A stretch of DNA of 64,000 nucleotides from Panacibacter microcysteis (GTDB taxonomy: Bacteria; Bacteroidota; Bacteroidia; Chitinophagales; Chitinophagaceae): contig NZ_JADWYR010000001.1 of the NCBI RefSeq assembly GCF_015831355.1, forward strand, positions 1,054,001 to 1,118,000, read 5' to 3'. The first letter of the stretch is position 1. Every line of letters starts with the position of its first letter. Both the position numbers and the translations under genes were made by a program. Below, piece by piece: positions 1-9,159 of this stretch. Under the pieces are notes generated by a model. It ran no database searches, had not been told where the DNA came from, and saw only the letters and a list, made by a program, of their open reading frames with translations.

Positions 1-916
1 CCAGCAAGCCAAATTCGCTGCGCTCTGCCTGCGGCTTTTGTTTCTCCTCTTCTGCCAGGCGCTGATCGAGGAACGCAAGATCATCTGCGTTATGCTCCAT
101 AGCATAGCTGATGAGGTATTGAATAAATTCCTCTGCCAGGTTCATGTTGTCTTCAATATCACAAAATGCCATTTCAGGTTCAATCATCCAGAACTCTGCC
201 AGGTGGCGCGTGGTATTCGAATTCTCTGCCCTGAATGTTGGGCCGAAAGTGTATATCTCACTGAATGCTGTGGCACCAAGTTCTCCTTCCAGTTGCCCGC
301 TTACAGTAAGGTTGGTGCTTTTACCAAAAAAATCTTCCGTAAAATCAATAGCACCTGCCTCAGTGCGTGGCGGATTGTCAAAAGGCAGTGTGCTTACCCT
401 GAACATTTCACCTGCACCTTCTGCATCACTCGCTGTAATAATTGGCGTGTGCAGGTAAACAAAACCCTTATCGTTAAAAAATTTATGTACTGCAAAAGCC
501 AGCGAATGTCTTATCCTGAAGACAGCGCCAAAAGTATTGGTACGAAAACGCAGGTGCGCAATCTCCCTTAAAAATTCAAGGCTGTGTTTCTTGGGCTGTA
601 ACGGGTATTTCTCCGCATCGCAATCACCGAGTATTTCCACTGCTTTCGCCTTCAGTTCCACTTTCTGGCCTTTGCCTACGCTGGCCACAACTTCGCCGGT
701 AACTTTTAAAGAAGCACTGGTAGTAATACGTTTGAGTGTTGCTTCATCCAGCAAGCCAAGTTCAACAACTACCTGCAGATTATTATTCGTACTGCCGTCG
801 TTTAAAGCTATAAACTGGTTGTTACGAAAAGTACGTACCCAACCCATTACAGTAACTTCTTCACCGGTTTGTTCGGTTTGCAGCAATGCCTTAATCTTGA
901 TTCGTTTGTTAAACAT
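1..916 (-). CDS. asnS: Asparagine--tRNA ligase (N-terminal part, 3' end outside window)
   Basis: Charges tRNA-Asn with asparagine in the cytoplasm. The frame is open from an ATG at 914-916 to the window edge, giving about 305 residues. It starts [13 protein letters not shown]. Next comes an OB-fold anticodon-binding domain (about residues 15-115, with [13 protein letters not shown]). The class II catalytic core then follows, with [18 protein letters not shown] and the motif-2 stretch [16 protein letters not shown], whose next residues (MIEPEMAF) are typical of AsnRS rather than AspRS. Motif 3 and the C-terminus lie outside the window. A purine-rich AAGGAG sits just upstream of the ATG. The divergent neighbour is the MscS-like gene; the 215-bp gap between them holds one interspersed repeat. 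The family call is firm. Confidence 0.96.
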   Translation of the reverse strand, partial: MFNKRIKIKALLQTEQTGEEVTVMGWVRTFRNNQFIALNDGSTNNNLQVVVELGLLDEATLKRITTSASLKVTGEVVASVGKGQKVELKAKAVEILGDCDAEKYPLQPKKHSLEFLREIAHLRFRTNTFGAVFRIRHSLAFAVHKFFNDKGFVYLHTPIITASDAEGAGEMFRVSTLPFDNPPRTEAGAIDFTEDFFGKSTNLTVSGQLEGELGATAFSEIYTFGPTFRAENSNTTRHLAEFWMIEPEMAFCDIEDNMNLAEEFIQYLISYAMEHNADDLAFLDQRLAEEEKQKPQAERSEFGLL

Positions 917-976
917 AACTCCTTGTTTTGCGAAAATGATTTTTGTGCACCGGCTGTATGGCTACTATTGTGCATC

Positions 977-996
977 GTTGTGTCACTCACTTGTAC
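977..996 (+). repeat. Interspersed repeat core, subtype A (copy 1)
   Basis: Exact match to GTTGTGTCACTCACTTGTAC between the divergent asnS and mscS-like genes. A decayed inverted partner may lie at about 1008-1038, where CACAACC followed by AAAGC resembles the flank of inverted copies elsewhere. See the repeat findings. Confidence 0.9.
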
Positions 997-1107
997 GCCT
1001 TGTTCCTTACTCAGCAGGGCACAACCTTCAAAAGCATTATACAGCCAGCATTGGGGCAGCAAAGATAAGGCGCAGGCTGTAACAGCAGCATGCAAAAATC
1101 CATTCCT

Positions 1108-1115
1108 TATCTTTG
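1108..1115 (+). promoter_or_regulatory. Bacteroidota -7 element (TATCTTTG) of the mscS-like gene
   Basis: TATCTTTG matches the Bacteroidota -7 consensus TAnnTTTG exactly and ends 16 bp before the ATG at 1132, so the leader would be very short. I see no convincing TTTG at the -33 distance, so this is a partial promoter call. Confidence 0.5.
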
Positions 1116-1131
1116 AACGAATTGCTATACT

Positions 1132-2190
1132 ATGAATGATTTTTTACAACAGGTATGGTATGGGAATACCATCCGGAGTTATCTTATTGCAATTGGCTTT
1201 ATCATACTTGCATGGCTGGTGTTAAAGCTTTTTAAAAAAGTAATTATACGTTTGCTGCTAAAATGGGCCAGCCGCACAGACCATGATTTTGATGAAGTAA
1301 TTGTAACAACCGGCGGCAAATACCTCATTCCTTACTTCTACCTGCTCATCAACTACTCAATTCTGCAGCAACTAAGCCTGTCAGACAAAGTGCATCGTAT
1401 ACTGGATGTGGCCATTCTTATCGTTTCGGTATACTTCATTGTAAAATTTATTACCAAAACCATTGAGGGTCTGTTACAAGCCTACCTTAAATTAAAAGGC
1501 GAACCGGAAGAAAGACTAAAACAGTGGAAGGGCTTACTGCTTATCATTAAAGCCGTAATCTGGATCATTGGTTTACTGATGATGATCGACAATCTTGGTT
1601 ATGATGTAACGGCTATAGTTGCAGGGCTTGGTGTGGGCGGTATTGCCATTGCACTGGCGGCGCAAAATATTCTCGGCGATCTTTTCAGCTATTTTGTAAT
1701 ATTCTTTGATAAACCTTTCGAAGTGGGCGATTTCATTGATCTTGGTCCTGAAGTGGGCAGTGTAGAACGTATAGGCATTAAAACCTCTCATGTTAGAAGT
1801 GTTTCCGGCGAGCAGATGATTATTCCCAATGCGGAAATGGTTAAAAGAACCATCCGCAATTACAAGCGACTTGAAAAACGCAGGAAACTCTTTAAAATCG
1901 GCGTTACCTATCAAACCCCGGCTGATAAGCTGGCTATGATTCCATCGCTGATAGCACAGACCGTTCAAAAACATGCGGAGGTTGAATTCCAGCGCAGCCA
2001 TCTTAGCGGTTTTGCTGATTCGGCTATTGAATTTGAAACGGTATATTTTGTAACAAGCGCAGACTTCAACCTTTCAATGGATATATACCAGCAAATTTGC
2101 CTGGAACTGGTGCAGCTTTTTGCAGAACATCATATTGAATTTGCTTACCCGACAAGGACATTATTTTTTCAAAAAGCCGATGCTGAATGA
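1132..2190 (+). CDS. MscS-family mechanosensitive ion channel
   Basis: 352-residue inner-membrane protein predicted to open under membrane tension and release solutes during hypo-osmotic shock. About four or five hydrophobic segments are visible (near residues 13-36, 64-80, 90-110 and 133-155). They are followed by the pore-lining helix rich in Gly and Ala (AIVAGLGVGGIAIALAAQN, about 162-180) and the MscS beta domain (FEVGDFIDLGPEVGSVERIG, then IPNAEMVKRTIRNY). The C-terminal alpha/beta vestibule domain runs to the end. The family layout is complete. The start codon lies 16 bp after a good -7 element. Which subfamily (MscS, YnaI-like or other) cannot be decided from the sequence alone. Confidence 0.93.
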   Translation: MNDFLQQVWYGNTIRSYLIAIGFIILAWLVLKLFKKVIIRLLLKWASRTDHDFDEVIVTTGGKYLIPYFYLLINYSILQQLSLSDKVHRILDVAILIVSVYFIVKFITKTIEGLLQAYLKLKGEPEERLKQWKGLLLIIKAVIWIIGLLMMIDNLGYDVTAIVAGLGVGGIAIALAAQNILGDLFSYFVIFFDKPFEVGDFIDLGPEVGSVERIGIKTSHVRSVSGEQMIIPNAEMVKRTIRNYKRLEKRRKLFKIGVTYQTPADKLAMIPSLIAQTVQKHAEVEFQRSHLSGFADSAIEFETVYFVTSADFNLSMDIYQQICLELVQLFAEHHIEFAYPTRTLFFQKADAE

Positions 2191-2265
2191 TCTTAACTTT
2201 TCTTTGCCACACAGCATCTTCTATAGCCAAAGCCAGTATGCACCGTGCTGCACAAAGATCCTTGC

Positions 2266-2285
2266 GTTGAAGAGTGCGACGCAAC
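2266..2285 (-). repeat. Interspersed repeat core, subtype B variant (copy 2)
   Basis: Inverted subtype B with a changed outer end: it reads GTTGAAGAGTGCGACGCAAC on the plus strand. Located between the mscS-like gene and rho, upstream of the rho promoter. Confidence 0.8.
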
Positions 2286-2328
2286 GGAGATTCCATGAAA
2301 TACAAGTGCCTGGCTCATAAAAAAAATC

Positions 2329-2358
2329 TTTGCAATTGAACATTTTGCTGTATAATTG
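2329..2358 (+). promoter_or_regulatory. Candidate rho promoter
   Basis: TTTG at 2329-2332 and TATAATTG at 2351-2358, separated by 18 bp. This approximates the Bacteroidota TTTG / TAnnTTTG promoter with one mismatch in the -7 box. It would leave a leader of roughly 130 nt before the rho ATG at 2493. Confidence 0.45.
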
Positions 2359-2492
2359 CACCGGAAACAAGCTGAATAGTCTGTGTCATGCCCTCTCAGC
2401 TCACTCGTTTTCTCAATCAACCGATCATAAATCTTCAATTTTTTAAGACGGGTAAAGGTTTTTAAAATCAATCATTCTTTTTTTCAACATTT

Positions 2493-4163
2493 ATGTACGA
2501 CATTCTGCAATTGAACGACATGCTGGTGCCTGAGCTACTCGACATCGCTGATCAACTGAGCATTCCCAATGCTAAAAAAGCCGATAAGCAGGAACTTATC
2601 TACAAGATCCTGGATAAACAGGCTTTAAACGCCGGCGAAGCAACAGCTAAGAACGGAACTGAAAAACCAAAGCGCAAACGAATTATTAAATCGGCTTCAA
2701 CTTCTGATGAAACAGAAACAGCCGTTGAACCAGCAAAGACCGCTAAAGCTGTGGCCGATGCACCGGCTCCTGAAAAGAAACGAGGCCGCAAACCAAAAGA
2801 GAAAGAAGAAGAATCAGAACCCGCTGAAATAACTGAGGCCGAAAACGAAAAATTGGCTAAGGCGGAAAGAACGGGGCCTGTAGAACTCGACCTTCCTGAT
2901 CTTGAAATGGGCAGCCGTTTAATAAGCATGCTGGGCGATGATGAACCATTGATGCTCGACGATGAGCCTGCTGAAATGGAAGATGAAGCAGAAGAAGTAG
3001 TGGCACCGAAAATGCCCGGTAAAAAAGATGCTGCTTTCAATATAGAATTCGATGGTATAATACAAGCTGAAGGTGTGCTGGAAATGATGCCTGATGGCTA
3101 TGGCTTTCTCCGTTCTTCTGATTATAATTATTTATCCTCTCCGGACGATATATATGTTTCTCCTTCACAGATAAAACTTTTTGGTTTAAAAACCGGTGAT
3201 ACTGTTTTTGGAGCGGTTCGCCCTCCAAAAGAAGGTGAGAAATACTTTGCATTACTTAAAGTGGAAAGCATCAACGGCAAAAGCCCTGAAGATGTAAGAG
3301 ACCGCGTACCGTTCGACTATCTTACACCGCTTTTTCCTTTTGAAAAGCTCAACCTCTTTACCCAGCCGTCCAATTACAGCACACGTATCATGGACATCTT
3401 TACACCTATCGGTAAAGGCCAGCGTGGTTTAATTGTTGCCCAGCCAAAAGTTGGTAAAACAATGCTGCTGAAAGAAGTGGCAAATGCCATTGCCGCAAAC
3501 CACCCTGAATGTTACCTGATGGTAGTATTGATAGATGAGCGCCCTGAAGAAGTTACTGACATGGAGCGCAGCGTAAGGGCAGAAGTTATTGCTTCAACCT
3601 TTGATGAGCCGGCAGAGAAACACGTAAAAGTTTCTACCGTTGCATTGCAAAAAGCCAAAAGGCTGGTAGAATGCGGCCACGATGTAGTGATTTTGCTGGA
3701 TTCCATTACACGTCTTGCACGTGCGCACAATACAGTGGCCCCTGCCAGCGGTAAAGTACTTAGCGGTGGTGTAGAAGCCAATGCCATGCAAAAACCCAAG
3801 CAGTTCTTTGGTGCCGCCCGTAAAATAGAAAACGGTGGATCATTGACTATACTGGCAACAGCTTTGATTGAAACAGGTAGTAAAATGGATGAGGTTATCT
3901 TTGAAGAATTCAAAGGTACCGGCAACATGGAGCTGCAACTGGATCGCCGCCTTGCCAATAAACGTATTTACCCTGCTATTGATCTTGTGGCATCATCAAC
4001 CCGCAGAGACGATCTGCTGCTTGACAGGGAAGTTTTGCAAAGAATGAATATTTTGCGTTTATACATCAACGACATGAATACAGAAGAAGCAATGAGTGAA
4101 TTGCTGAAACGTATGCGTGGTACAAAAAGCAATGAAGAATTCCTGGCCAGCATGAACGGATAA
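2493..4163 (+). CDS. rho: Transcription termination factor Rho
   Basis: RNA-dependent hexameric ATPase that terminates transcription. 556 residues, longer than the roughly 420 of E. coli Rho. The extra length is a low-complexity charged insertion (about residues 45-175), first Lys/Arg-rich ([13 protein letters not shown]), then Asp/Glu-rich, placed between the Rho N-terminal SAP-like helix domain ([20 protein letters not shown]) and the cold-shock-like RNA-binding domain ([16 protein letters not shown]). The ATPase core has Walker [14 protein letters not shown], the Q-loop and R-loop region ([20 protein letters not shown]) and [13 protein letters not shown]. Such insertions are usual in Bacteroidota Rho. 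It is followed by a strong intrinsic terminator and preceded by a long leader where autoregulation could act. Confidence 0.98.
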   Translation: MYDILQLNDMLVPELLDIADQLSIPNAKKADKQELIYKILDKQALNAGEATAKNGTEKPKRKRIIKSASTSDETETAVEPAKTAKAVADAPAPEKKRGRKPKEKEEESEPAEITEAENEKLAKAERTGPVELDLPDLEMGSRLISMLGDDEPLMLDDEPAEMEDEAEEVVAPKMPGKKDAAFNIEFDGIIQAEGVLEMMPDGYGFLRSSDYNYLSSPDDIYVSPSQIKLFGLKTGDTVFGAVRPPKEGEKYFALLKVESINGKSPEDVRDRVPFDYLTPLFPFEKLNLFTQPSNYSTRIMDIFTPIGKGQRGLIVAQPKVGKTMLLKEVANAIAANHPECYLMVVLIDERPEEVTDMERSVRAEVIASTFDEPAEKHVKVSTVALQKAKRLVECGHDVVILLDSITRLARAHNTVAPASGKVLSGGVEANAMQKPKQFFGAARKIENGGSLTILATALIETGSKMDEVIFEEFKGTGNMELQLDRRLANKRIYPAIDLVASSTRRDDLLLDREVLQRMNILRLYINDMNTEEAMSELLKRMRGTKSNEEFLASMNG

Positions 4164-4190
4164 AATCATATTTCATATTGCCTGCAATAA

Positions 4191-4222
4191 AAAAACCATC
4201 CGGCAAAAGGATGGTTTTTTTA
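4191..4222 (+). terminator. Rho-independent terminator of rho
   Basis: Stem AAAAACCATCC (4191-4201) pairs with GGATGGTTTTT (4209-4219) around a 7-nt loop, followed by T residues. It lies 28 bp after the rho stop codon. Confidence 0.9.
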
Positions 4223-4337
4223 TTGCACTACCTGCCTGGTTTAGCTGAGTATAAACCTTTGTTTCGGGCAACAGTACTTCATGCACTTCAATCGAATGAA
4301 TGTTGCATGTCAACTGTAGTATTTTATGGCATCGCCG

Positions 4338-4357
4338 GTTGTGTCACTCACTTGTAC
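4338..4357 (+). repeat. Interspersed repeat core, subtype A (copy 3)
   Basis: Exact subtype A core between the convergent rho and DUF4783 genes. It is preceded by the common flank ATGGCATCGCCG and followed by GTTTGGTTTTCATGGCATC, so the recognisable element is wider than the 20-bp core. Confidence 0.92.
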
Positions 4358-4425
4358 GTTTGGTTTTCATGGCATCTCCGGTTTCCGGAACCACTAACCC
4401 CACAAAAAAAGGCTGGTCGATCGCA

Positions 4426-4452
4426 TAAAAAAACCCGCCTTCCGGCGGGTTT
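4426..4452 (-). terminator. Intrinsic terminator of the DUF4783 gene
   Basis: AAACCCGCC (4431-4439) pairs with GGCGGGTTT (4444-4452). The A run on the plus strand (4426-4433) is a U tract on the minus-strand transcript. It starts right after the minus-strand stop at 4456. Confidence 0.9.
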
Positions 4453-4455
4453 AAG

Positions 4456-4836
4456 TTAATTGACTCTTATCGAAATGATCGATAATTTATCGCCCCGGTC
4501 TTTCATTAATAGTGTAATGTTGAAATTTTTATTCTCCCCTTTCAACCTGCCTGTAAGGTACATGGTACCACCCATTTCTCTTTGAGAGGTCTTCTCAAAA
4601 CCTTTGATACCGTTGTTATCAAAAAAGGATTTTACAGTAATTGAAGCCTGGTTTTTTCCAACATTCTTTATCTCATCTTTTTCCGGAAGTTTTATATCCA
4701 GGAAATCATCATAAAAACTGCTGAATTGCGCTGCATTACCAGCACTAAGTGCGTTTATAATTTTATCAATATCTCCCACAACAATAAAAGCGCTCATTGC
4801 AAAAGCTACTCCTATTATTGCCATCATTCTTTTCAT
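4456..4836 (-). CDS. DUF4783-type exported protein
   Basis: 126 residues: a hydrophobic signal-like N-terminus (about residues 4-21, AIIGVAFAMSAFIVV) followed by a small domain with DIDKIINALSAGNAAQFSSFYDDFLDIKLP and a C-terminal half of alternating beta-strand character. Length and pattern match the Bacteroidota DUF4783 family, which is thought to have an NTF2-like cone fold; the function is unknown. It has its own terminator and is convergent with rho and divergent from gpmI, so it is probably monocistronic. Family assignment is from remembered pattern. Confidence 0.72.
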   Translation of the reverse strand: MKRMMAIIGVAFAMSAFIVVGDIDKIINALSAGNAAQFSSFYDDFLDIKLPEKDEIKNVGKNQASITVKSFFDNNGIKGFEKTSQREMGGTMYLTGRLKGENKNFNITLLMKDRGDKLSIISIRVN

Positions 4837-4965
4837 AACTTATTTTTTTCAGTTGCGGTTAGGCTAAAAGTATGCCAAATTGCTGAATTTTACCTTTTGC
4901 TAAAACAGCCAGTCAGTAAATTAGCAAATCTTAATGTAGTTTTACCCTTTGTCAAAAGCAGCAAC

Positions 4966-6492
4966 ATGAAAAATAAAAAAACAATATTGGTCATAATGGA
5001 TGGCTGGGGCCTTGGTAAAGTAAAGTCTTCTGATGCAATTCAAAACGCAAATGTTCCTTTCGTAAGTTCATTATACAGTAAATATCCCAATACAACCCTG
5101 GTTACCTGCGGAGAAGCAGTGGGCTTACCCGACGGCCAGATGGGCAACAGCGAGGTAGGACATTTAAATCTTGGCGCTGGCAGAATTGTTTACCAGGAAT
5201 TACAACGCATTAATGTAGCTGTAAGAGATGGCCTGCTTGCCAAAAGTGAACAACTGCAAAGAGCTATACAACATGCAAAGACAAATAATAAACCTTTCCA
5301 CCTGCTCGGCCTGGTGAGCGACGGTGGCGTACATAGCCATATTCAACACCTCATGGCTTTGTGTGACATATGCAAAGCACATGGCTTATCAGAGGTTTAC
5401 ATACATGCATTTACAGACGGTCGCGATACAGACCCTAAAAGCGGGCTTGGTTATATTACCCGGTTACAGCAGCACCTGAATGGTTCTGTTGGAAAAATTG
5501 CAACCGTAAGTGGTCGTTATTATGCAATGGACAGAGACAAAAGATGGGAAAGAGTAAAACTTGCATATGATGCGTTGGTTATAGGAGAAGGACCAAAAGC
5601 TACAGATGCCATTGCAGCCGTTGAGCAATCGTATGCCGGCCAGGTTACTGATGAGTTTATCAAGCCTACAATAATAGCGGCAGAAGACCAACAGCCACTG
5701 GCTACAATCAAAGATGGAGATGTGGTGCTTTGTTTCAACTTCAGAACAGACAGATGCCGTGAAATAACAGAAGTACTTACGCAAAAAGATTTTCCAGACT
5801 TCAATATGCATGCATTGCAGCTCGATTATACCACCATGACAGAGTATGACAGGACATTCAGGAATGTACACGTGATTTTTGAAAATGACAACCTGAATAA
5901 TACGCTTGGTGAAGTACTCTCCGCAAATGGTAAAAAGCAGATTCGCATTGCAGAAACTGAAAAATACCCGCATGTAACCTTTTTCTTCAGTGGTGGCCGC
6001 GAAGCCCCTTACGAAGGAGAAAGCAGGATACTGGCTTCGTCTCCCAAGGTGGCAACCTACGATTTACAACCCGAAATGAGCGCTGTAGAATTAACAGACA
6101 AATTGATACCTGAAATAGAAAATGAGAGCGCTGATTTTATCTGCCTCAATTACGCGAACGCAGACATGGTAGGGCATACGGGGGTATGGAGCGCTGTTGT
6201 AAAAGCTGTTGAAACAGTTGATAAATGTGTAGAACGTGTGGTAACAGCCGCATTAGCCCATGGATACATGGTTTTTCTGACAGCAGACCATGGTAATGCC
6301 GATTATATGATTAATGAAGATGGTTCACCGAATACTGCACACACGCTCAACCTTGTACCACTGTTTGTGATCGATCAGGACTGGCATGGCATAGTAAAAC
6401 CCGGCAAACTGGGCGATCTTGCACCTACTATTCTGTCCGTCATGGAATTACCGGTTCCTAAGGAAATGACCGGTGATATATTAATCGGTTAG
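4966..6492 (+). CDS. gpmI: 2,3-bisphosphoglycerate-independent phosphoglycerate mutase
   Basis: Interconverts 3- and 2-phosphoglycerate in glycolysis and gluconeogenesis using two metal ions and a phosphoserine intermediate. 508 residues from the ATG at 4966, the usual size for the family; an upstream in-frame extension in the region opposite the DUF4783 gene lacks family similarity and is rejected. The alkaline-phosphatase-like N-terminus is VIMDGWG, with the nucleophile region MGNSEVGHLNLGAGR (Ser near residue 63). The transferase insert carries FTDGRDTDP and SGRYYAMDRD, and the C-terminal metal site is TADHGNAD with NTAHTLN. It is expressed divergently from the DUF4783 gene. Confidence 0.97.
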   Translation: MKNKKTILVIMDGWGLGKVKSSDAIQNANVPFVSSLYSKYPNTTLVTCGEAVGLPDGQMGNSEVGHLNLGAGRIVYQELQRINVAVRDGLLAKSEQLQRAIQHAKTNNKPFHLLGLVSDGGVHSHIQHLMALCDICKAHGLSEVYIHAFTDGRDTDPKSGLGYITRLQQHLNGSVGKIATVSGRYYAMDRDKRWERVKLAYDALVIGEGPKATDAIAAVEQSYAGQVTDEFIKPTIIAAEDQQPLATIKDGDVVLCFNFRTDRCREITEVLTQKDFPDFNMHALQLDYTTMTEYDRTFRNVHVIFENDNLNNTLGEVLSANGKKQIRIAETEKYPHVTFFFSGGREAPYEGESRILASSPKVATYDLQPEMSAVELTDKLIPEIENESADFICLNYANADMVGHTGVWSAVVKAVETVDKCVERVVTAALAHGYMVFLTADHGNADYMINEDGSPNTAHTLNLVPLFVIDQDWHGIVKPGKLGDLAPTILSVMELPVPKEMTGDILIG

Positions 6493-6586
6493 TTAGTAGC
6501 AACATTGTAGGTTGTTCAGCAAACGATATTTTATTTTACATTACATTACAGGTGCAACGGGTGTTGCACCTTTTTAAATAATAGTC

Positions 6587-7093
6587 ATGAAAAAGAAAAT
6601 CTTTATAGTCTTACTTGTTTTACTGGTGCTTATCCAGTTTTTCAGGCCAGCGCGTAATACCAGTGCTGCTAAAAGCCCCGCAGACATTTCCAATGCATAT
6701 GCAGTGCCTGAAGATGTTAACACGATACTTACAAAAGCCTGCTTTGACTGCCACAGCAACAATACAAATTATCCATGGTATGCAAACATTCAACCGGTAG
6801 CATGGTGGCTGGATAACCATATCCAGGAAGGCAAAGAAGAATTGAATTTTAGCGAATTTGGAGCTTACAGACCAGCTAAGCAGTTTCACAAACTTGAAGA
6901 AGTAAAAGAAATGCTTGACGAAGATGAGATGCCATTACAGTCTTATACAATTATTCATACAGACGCAAAATTAACCGGTGCAGAGAAAGAAAAACTGGTT
7001 CAGTGGTCTGAAGACATACGCAGTCAAATGAAAAATAAATACCCTGCAGATAGCCTGGTTATGAAAAGAGGGCCAAAACCGCCAACACAATAA
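6587..7093 (+). CDS. Haem-binding-domain (c-type cytochrome-like) exported protein
   Basis: 168 residues. An N-terminal signal anchor (KKKIFIVLLVLLVLIQFF, residues 2-19) precedes a domain with one haem-attachment motif, CFDCH (about residue 52), and the surrounding pattern NTNYPWYANIQPVAWWLDNHI. This is characteristic of the Haem_bd family of Bacteroidota. It is probably a periplasmic or membrane-tethered single-haem protein; its electron partner is unknown. The C-terminal tail is Lys/Pro-rich. It sits 24 bp before engB on the same strand and may be cotranscribed with it. Confidence 0.86.
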   Translation: MKKKIFIVLLVLLVLIQFFRPARNTSAAKSPADISNAYAVPEDVNTILTKACFDCHSNNTNYPWYANIQPVAWWLDNHIQEGKEELNFSEFGAYRPAKQFHKLEEVKEMLDEDEMPLQSYTIIHTDAKLTGAEKEKLVQWSEDIRSQMKNKYPADSLVMKRGPKPPTQ

Positions 7094-7117
7094 GAAGAGT
7101 GTTAGTTAATTTGCACC

Positions 7118-7711
7118 ATGAAAATTAAAGATGCCAGCTATGTTATCTCCAGTCCTTCTGTTGATAAGACACCCAAACCCGATAAACCAGAATTTGCCTT
7201 CATTGGAAGGAGTAATGTGGGCAAATCCTCGCTTATCAATATGCTTTGCGGCAGAGAAAACCTGGCCAAAACATCCTCTTCACCGGGTAAGACGAAACTG
7301 ATCAATCACTTTATTGTAAATAGTGAGTGGTATCTTGTAGATCTCCCCGGCTATGGCTATGCAAAAATTTCACAAAGCGAAAGAAAAAAATGGGAGAAAA
7401 TGATTGAAGATTACCTGAGAAAACGTGAAAACCTTCTGAATGTCTTTGTTTTAATCGATAGCAGGCATTTACCTCAAAAGATTGACCTGCAGTTTGTAAA
7501 CCAGTTGGGCGAATGGCAAATTCCCTTTACACTTGTTTTTACAAAATCAGACAAAGAAAAACCCGGTGTTGTTGACCGCCATATAAAAGCTTTCCTCAAT
7601 GCCATGCGGGAAACCTGGCAATTCCTGCCGCAACACTTTGTTACGAGTGCCACAAAAAAGCAGGGTAAAGATGATATACTTGCGCTTATACAGGGATTGA
7701 TTAAAAACTAA
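7118..7711 (+). CDS. engB: Ribosome biogenesis GTPase EngB/YsxC (YihA family)
   Basis: 197-residue GTPase needed for assembly of the large ribosomal subunit. G1 is GRSNVGKSS (about residue 30), the switch G2 region is KTSSSPGKT, G3 is DLPGYG (about residue 78), G4 is TKSD (near residue 145) and G5 is TSATKK. Length and motif spacing are normal for the family. TTAATTTGC just before the ATG resembles a weak -7 box, so the gene could have its own promoter in the 24-bp gap after the haem-binding gene. Confidence 0.97.
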   Translation: MKIKDASYVISSPSVDKTPKPDKPEFAFIGRSNVGKSSLINMLCGRENLAKTSSSPGKTKLINHFIVNSEWYLVDLPGYGYAKISQSERKKWEKMIEDYLRKRENLLNVFVLIDSRHLPQKIDLQFVNQLGEWQIPFTLVFTKSDKEKPGVVDRHIKAFLNAMRETWQFLPQHFVTSATKKQGKDDILALIQGLIKN

Positions 7712-8034
7712 TGTAGCAATTGATAACGCCAAAAGGCTTCTTTTAACCACACTTAAGATGTATTATTTTTTATTTTAATATTTTATCTAAGAAAAAGTAA
7801 TTGACCTTAAGATTATGCTCATTTTCAAACAATTTTAATAGGGTTTTCCAATTTAGAGAATGATTATTCCATTATTGGGAATATCGAACAAGAGTTACAC
7901 TTAATATACATTGATTTACAATAGGTTATGATAATTTAATTTTCTGGCACTTGCTTTGAACTTCTATTAACAGTCCGTTTTTAGTACCGTCCCTCTGAAA
8001 CCCTTAACTTTCTCACTTGACTAAAAAATTATCT
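7712..8034. other. AT-rich intergenic stretch
   Basis: About 320 bp with strikingly low GC by eye. Only tiny ORFs of a few codons are present. No interspersed repeat and no recognisable RNA motif was found. It ends in a plus-strand terminator too far from engB to be an ordinary 3' end, so a long UTR or a small RNA is possible. Confidence 0.4.
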
Positions 8035-8066
8035 AACCTCTGGTAACCCGGAGGTTTCTTTTTTTT
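8035..8066 (+). terminator. Plus-strand intrinsic terminator far downstream of engB
   Basis: AACCTC (8035-8040) pairs with GAGGTT (8051-8056), with extra pairing inside the loop, followed by TCTTTTTTTT. The T tract is on the plus strand, so it cannot serve nagA, which is read from the minus strand and ends at 8074. Confidence 0.75.
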
Positions 8067-8073
8067 AATGCGC

Positions 8074-9159
8074 TTACAACATGCCTTTTAACCGGTAATC
8101 TGTTGTTAGTAAGATAAATACAGCTTTTTTCCCCTTTGCTACAGTGCCTAAAGAGTCCGTAATGTTCATGGCTTTGGCAGGGTAATAGCCGCACATTCTT
8201 AAGGCCTCACATGGTTCTATATCACAATGTTCCACAAAGTTTCTAAAGGCCTTGTACATTGTTAATGCAGAACCGCTTAAGATGCCGTTTGAAACATATT
8301 TCTCCCCTTCCCGTGTATGCTGATAATAACCTTCCGTTGTTTCGGTTACAGCGTCTGTAATCGCAAACAACCGCTCTCCCATGATCTTTTTTGCTATTTG
8401 CACAGCAGCAAAATGAACATGGTATCCATCCGGTACTATGCTACTCATCACATTCGCATTAAAAATTGCTCCCACAAGACCCGGTGCCCGGTGCTGCAAT
8501 GCACTCATGGCATTGAATAAATGTGTACACAGATCTATATTGTTTTGCTCAAAGGCTCTCATAGCCTGTTCATAGGTTGCATTGCTATGACCTGCCGATA
8601 CTACGATACCCCTTGACTGGATATAAGCAATAACATCTCCCGCCACCTTTTCCGGCGCAAGGGTTATAAGTTTAATTACGCCTTCCCCGTAATCCAGTAA
8701 CTCTTTTACCTGCTGCAAAGAGGGTGAAAATATCCATTCTTCTTTGTGGGCGCCGCGCTTTTCTGCATTCAGCCATGGACCCTCCACGTGTAAACCCAGC
8801 ACACCATCTCCGCCATTTGCCAGGTAACTGCGTACAGCATCAATACACTTAAAGATATTTTCGTAGGTGTTGGTTGCAACAGTTGGCAAACACCATGCAG
8901 CACCGCCGCTTTTGGAATAACGCACGATTTCTGAAACGGTAAATGCATCAGGATAGACAGACAACAGGCGCCCATAAGCACCATATAACTGAATATCAAT
9001 AAATGCCGGTGCTAATATTACATCACCAAGATCTTCCAGATCGTCGGCGTTTACATCGTTAGCAGAGATCAATGCCTCGATAATACCACCTGATACTTTT
9101 ACAGCGTAATTGTGTAGTAACTCAAAGCCTGTGAAGATGGCTGCAGCTTTATAGATCAT
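8074..9159 (-). CDS. nagA: N-acetylglucosamine-6-phosphate deacetylase
   Basis: Removes acetate from GlcNAc-6-phosphate in amino-sugar and cell-wall recycling. 361 residues with the amidohydrolase-superfamily beta-barrel. Visible motifs are APAFIDIQLYGA, the metal-ligand region GLHVEGPWLN (Glu near residue 124), SAGHSNATYEQ (His), THLFNAM (His), PDGYHVH and the catalytic TDAV (Asp). The N-terminal metal motif is DIQLYG instead of the longer HxH form, as in many NagA proteins with a single metal. The ATG follows the stop codon of the upstream nitrilase-family gene with no spacer, so the two are an operon. Confidence 0.92.
   Translation of the reverse strand: MIYKAAAIFTGFELLHNYAVKVSGGIIEALISANDVNADDLEDLGDVILAPAFIDIQLYGAYGRLLSVYPDAFTVSEIVRYSKSGGAAWCLPTVATNTYENIFKCIDAVRSYLANGGDGVLGLHVEGPWLNAEKRGAHKEEWIFSPSLQQVKELLDYGEGVIKLITLAPEKVAGDVIAYIQSRGIVVSAGHSNATYEQAMRAFEQNNIDLCTHLFNAMSALQHRAPGLVGAIFNANVMSSIVPDGYHVHFAAVQIAKKIMGERLFAITDAVTETTEGYYQHTREGEKYVSNGILSGSALTMYKAFRNFVEHCDIEPCEALRMCGYYPAKAMNITDSLGTVAKGKKAVFILLTTDYRLKGML

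Noticed and set aside
4726-4965. Upstream extension of gpmI
   Set aside because: It overlaps the DUF4783 gene on the other strand and lacks similarity; the family start is at 4966.
5464-5973. Minus-strand ORF inside gpmI
   Set aside because: Cys/Ile/Phe-rich shadow frame without start signal or family pattern.
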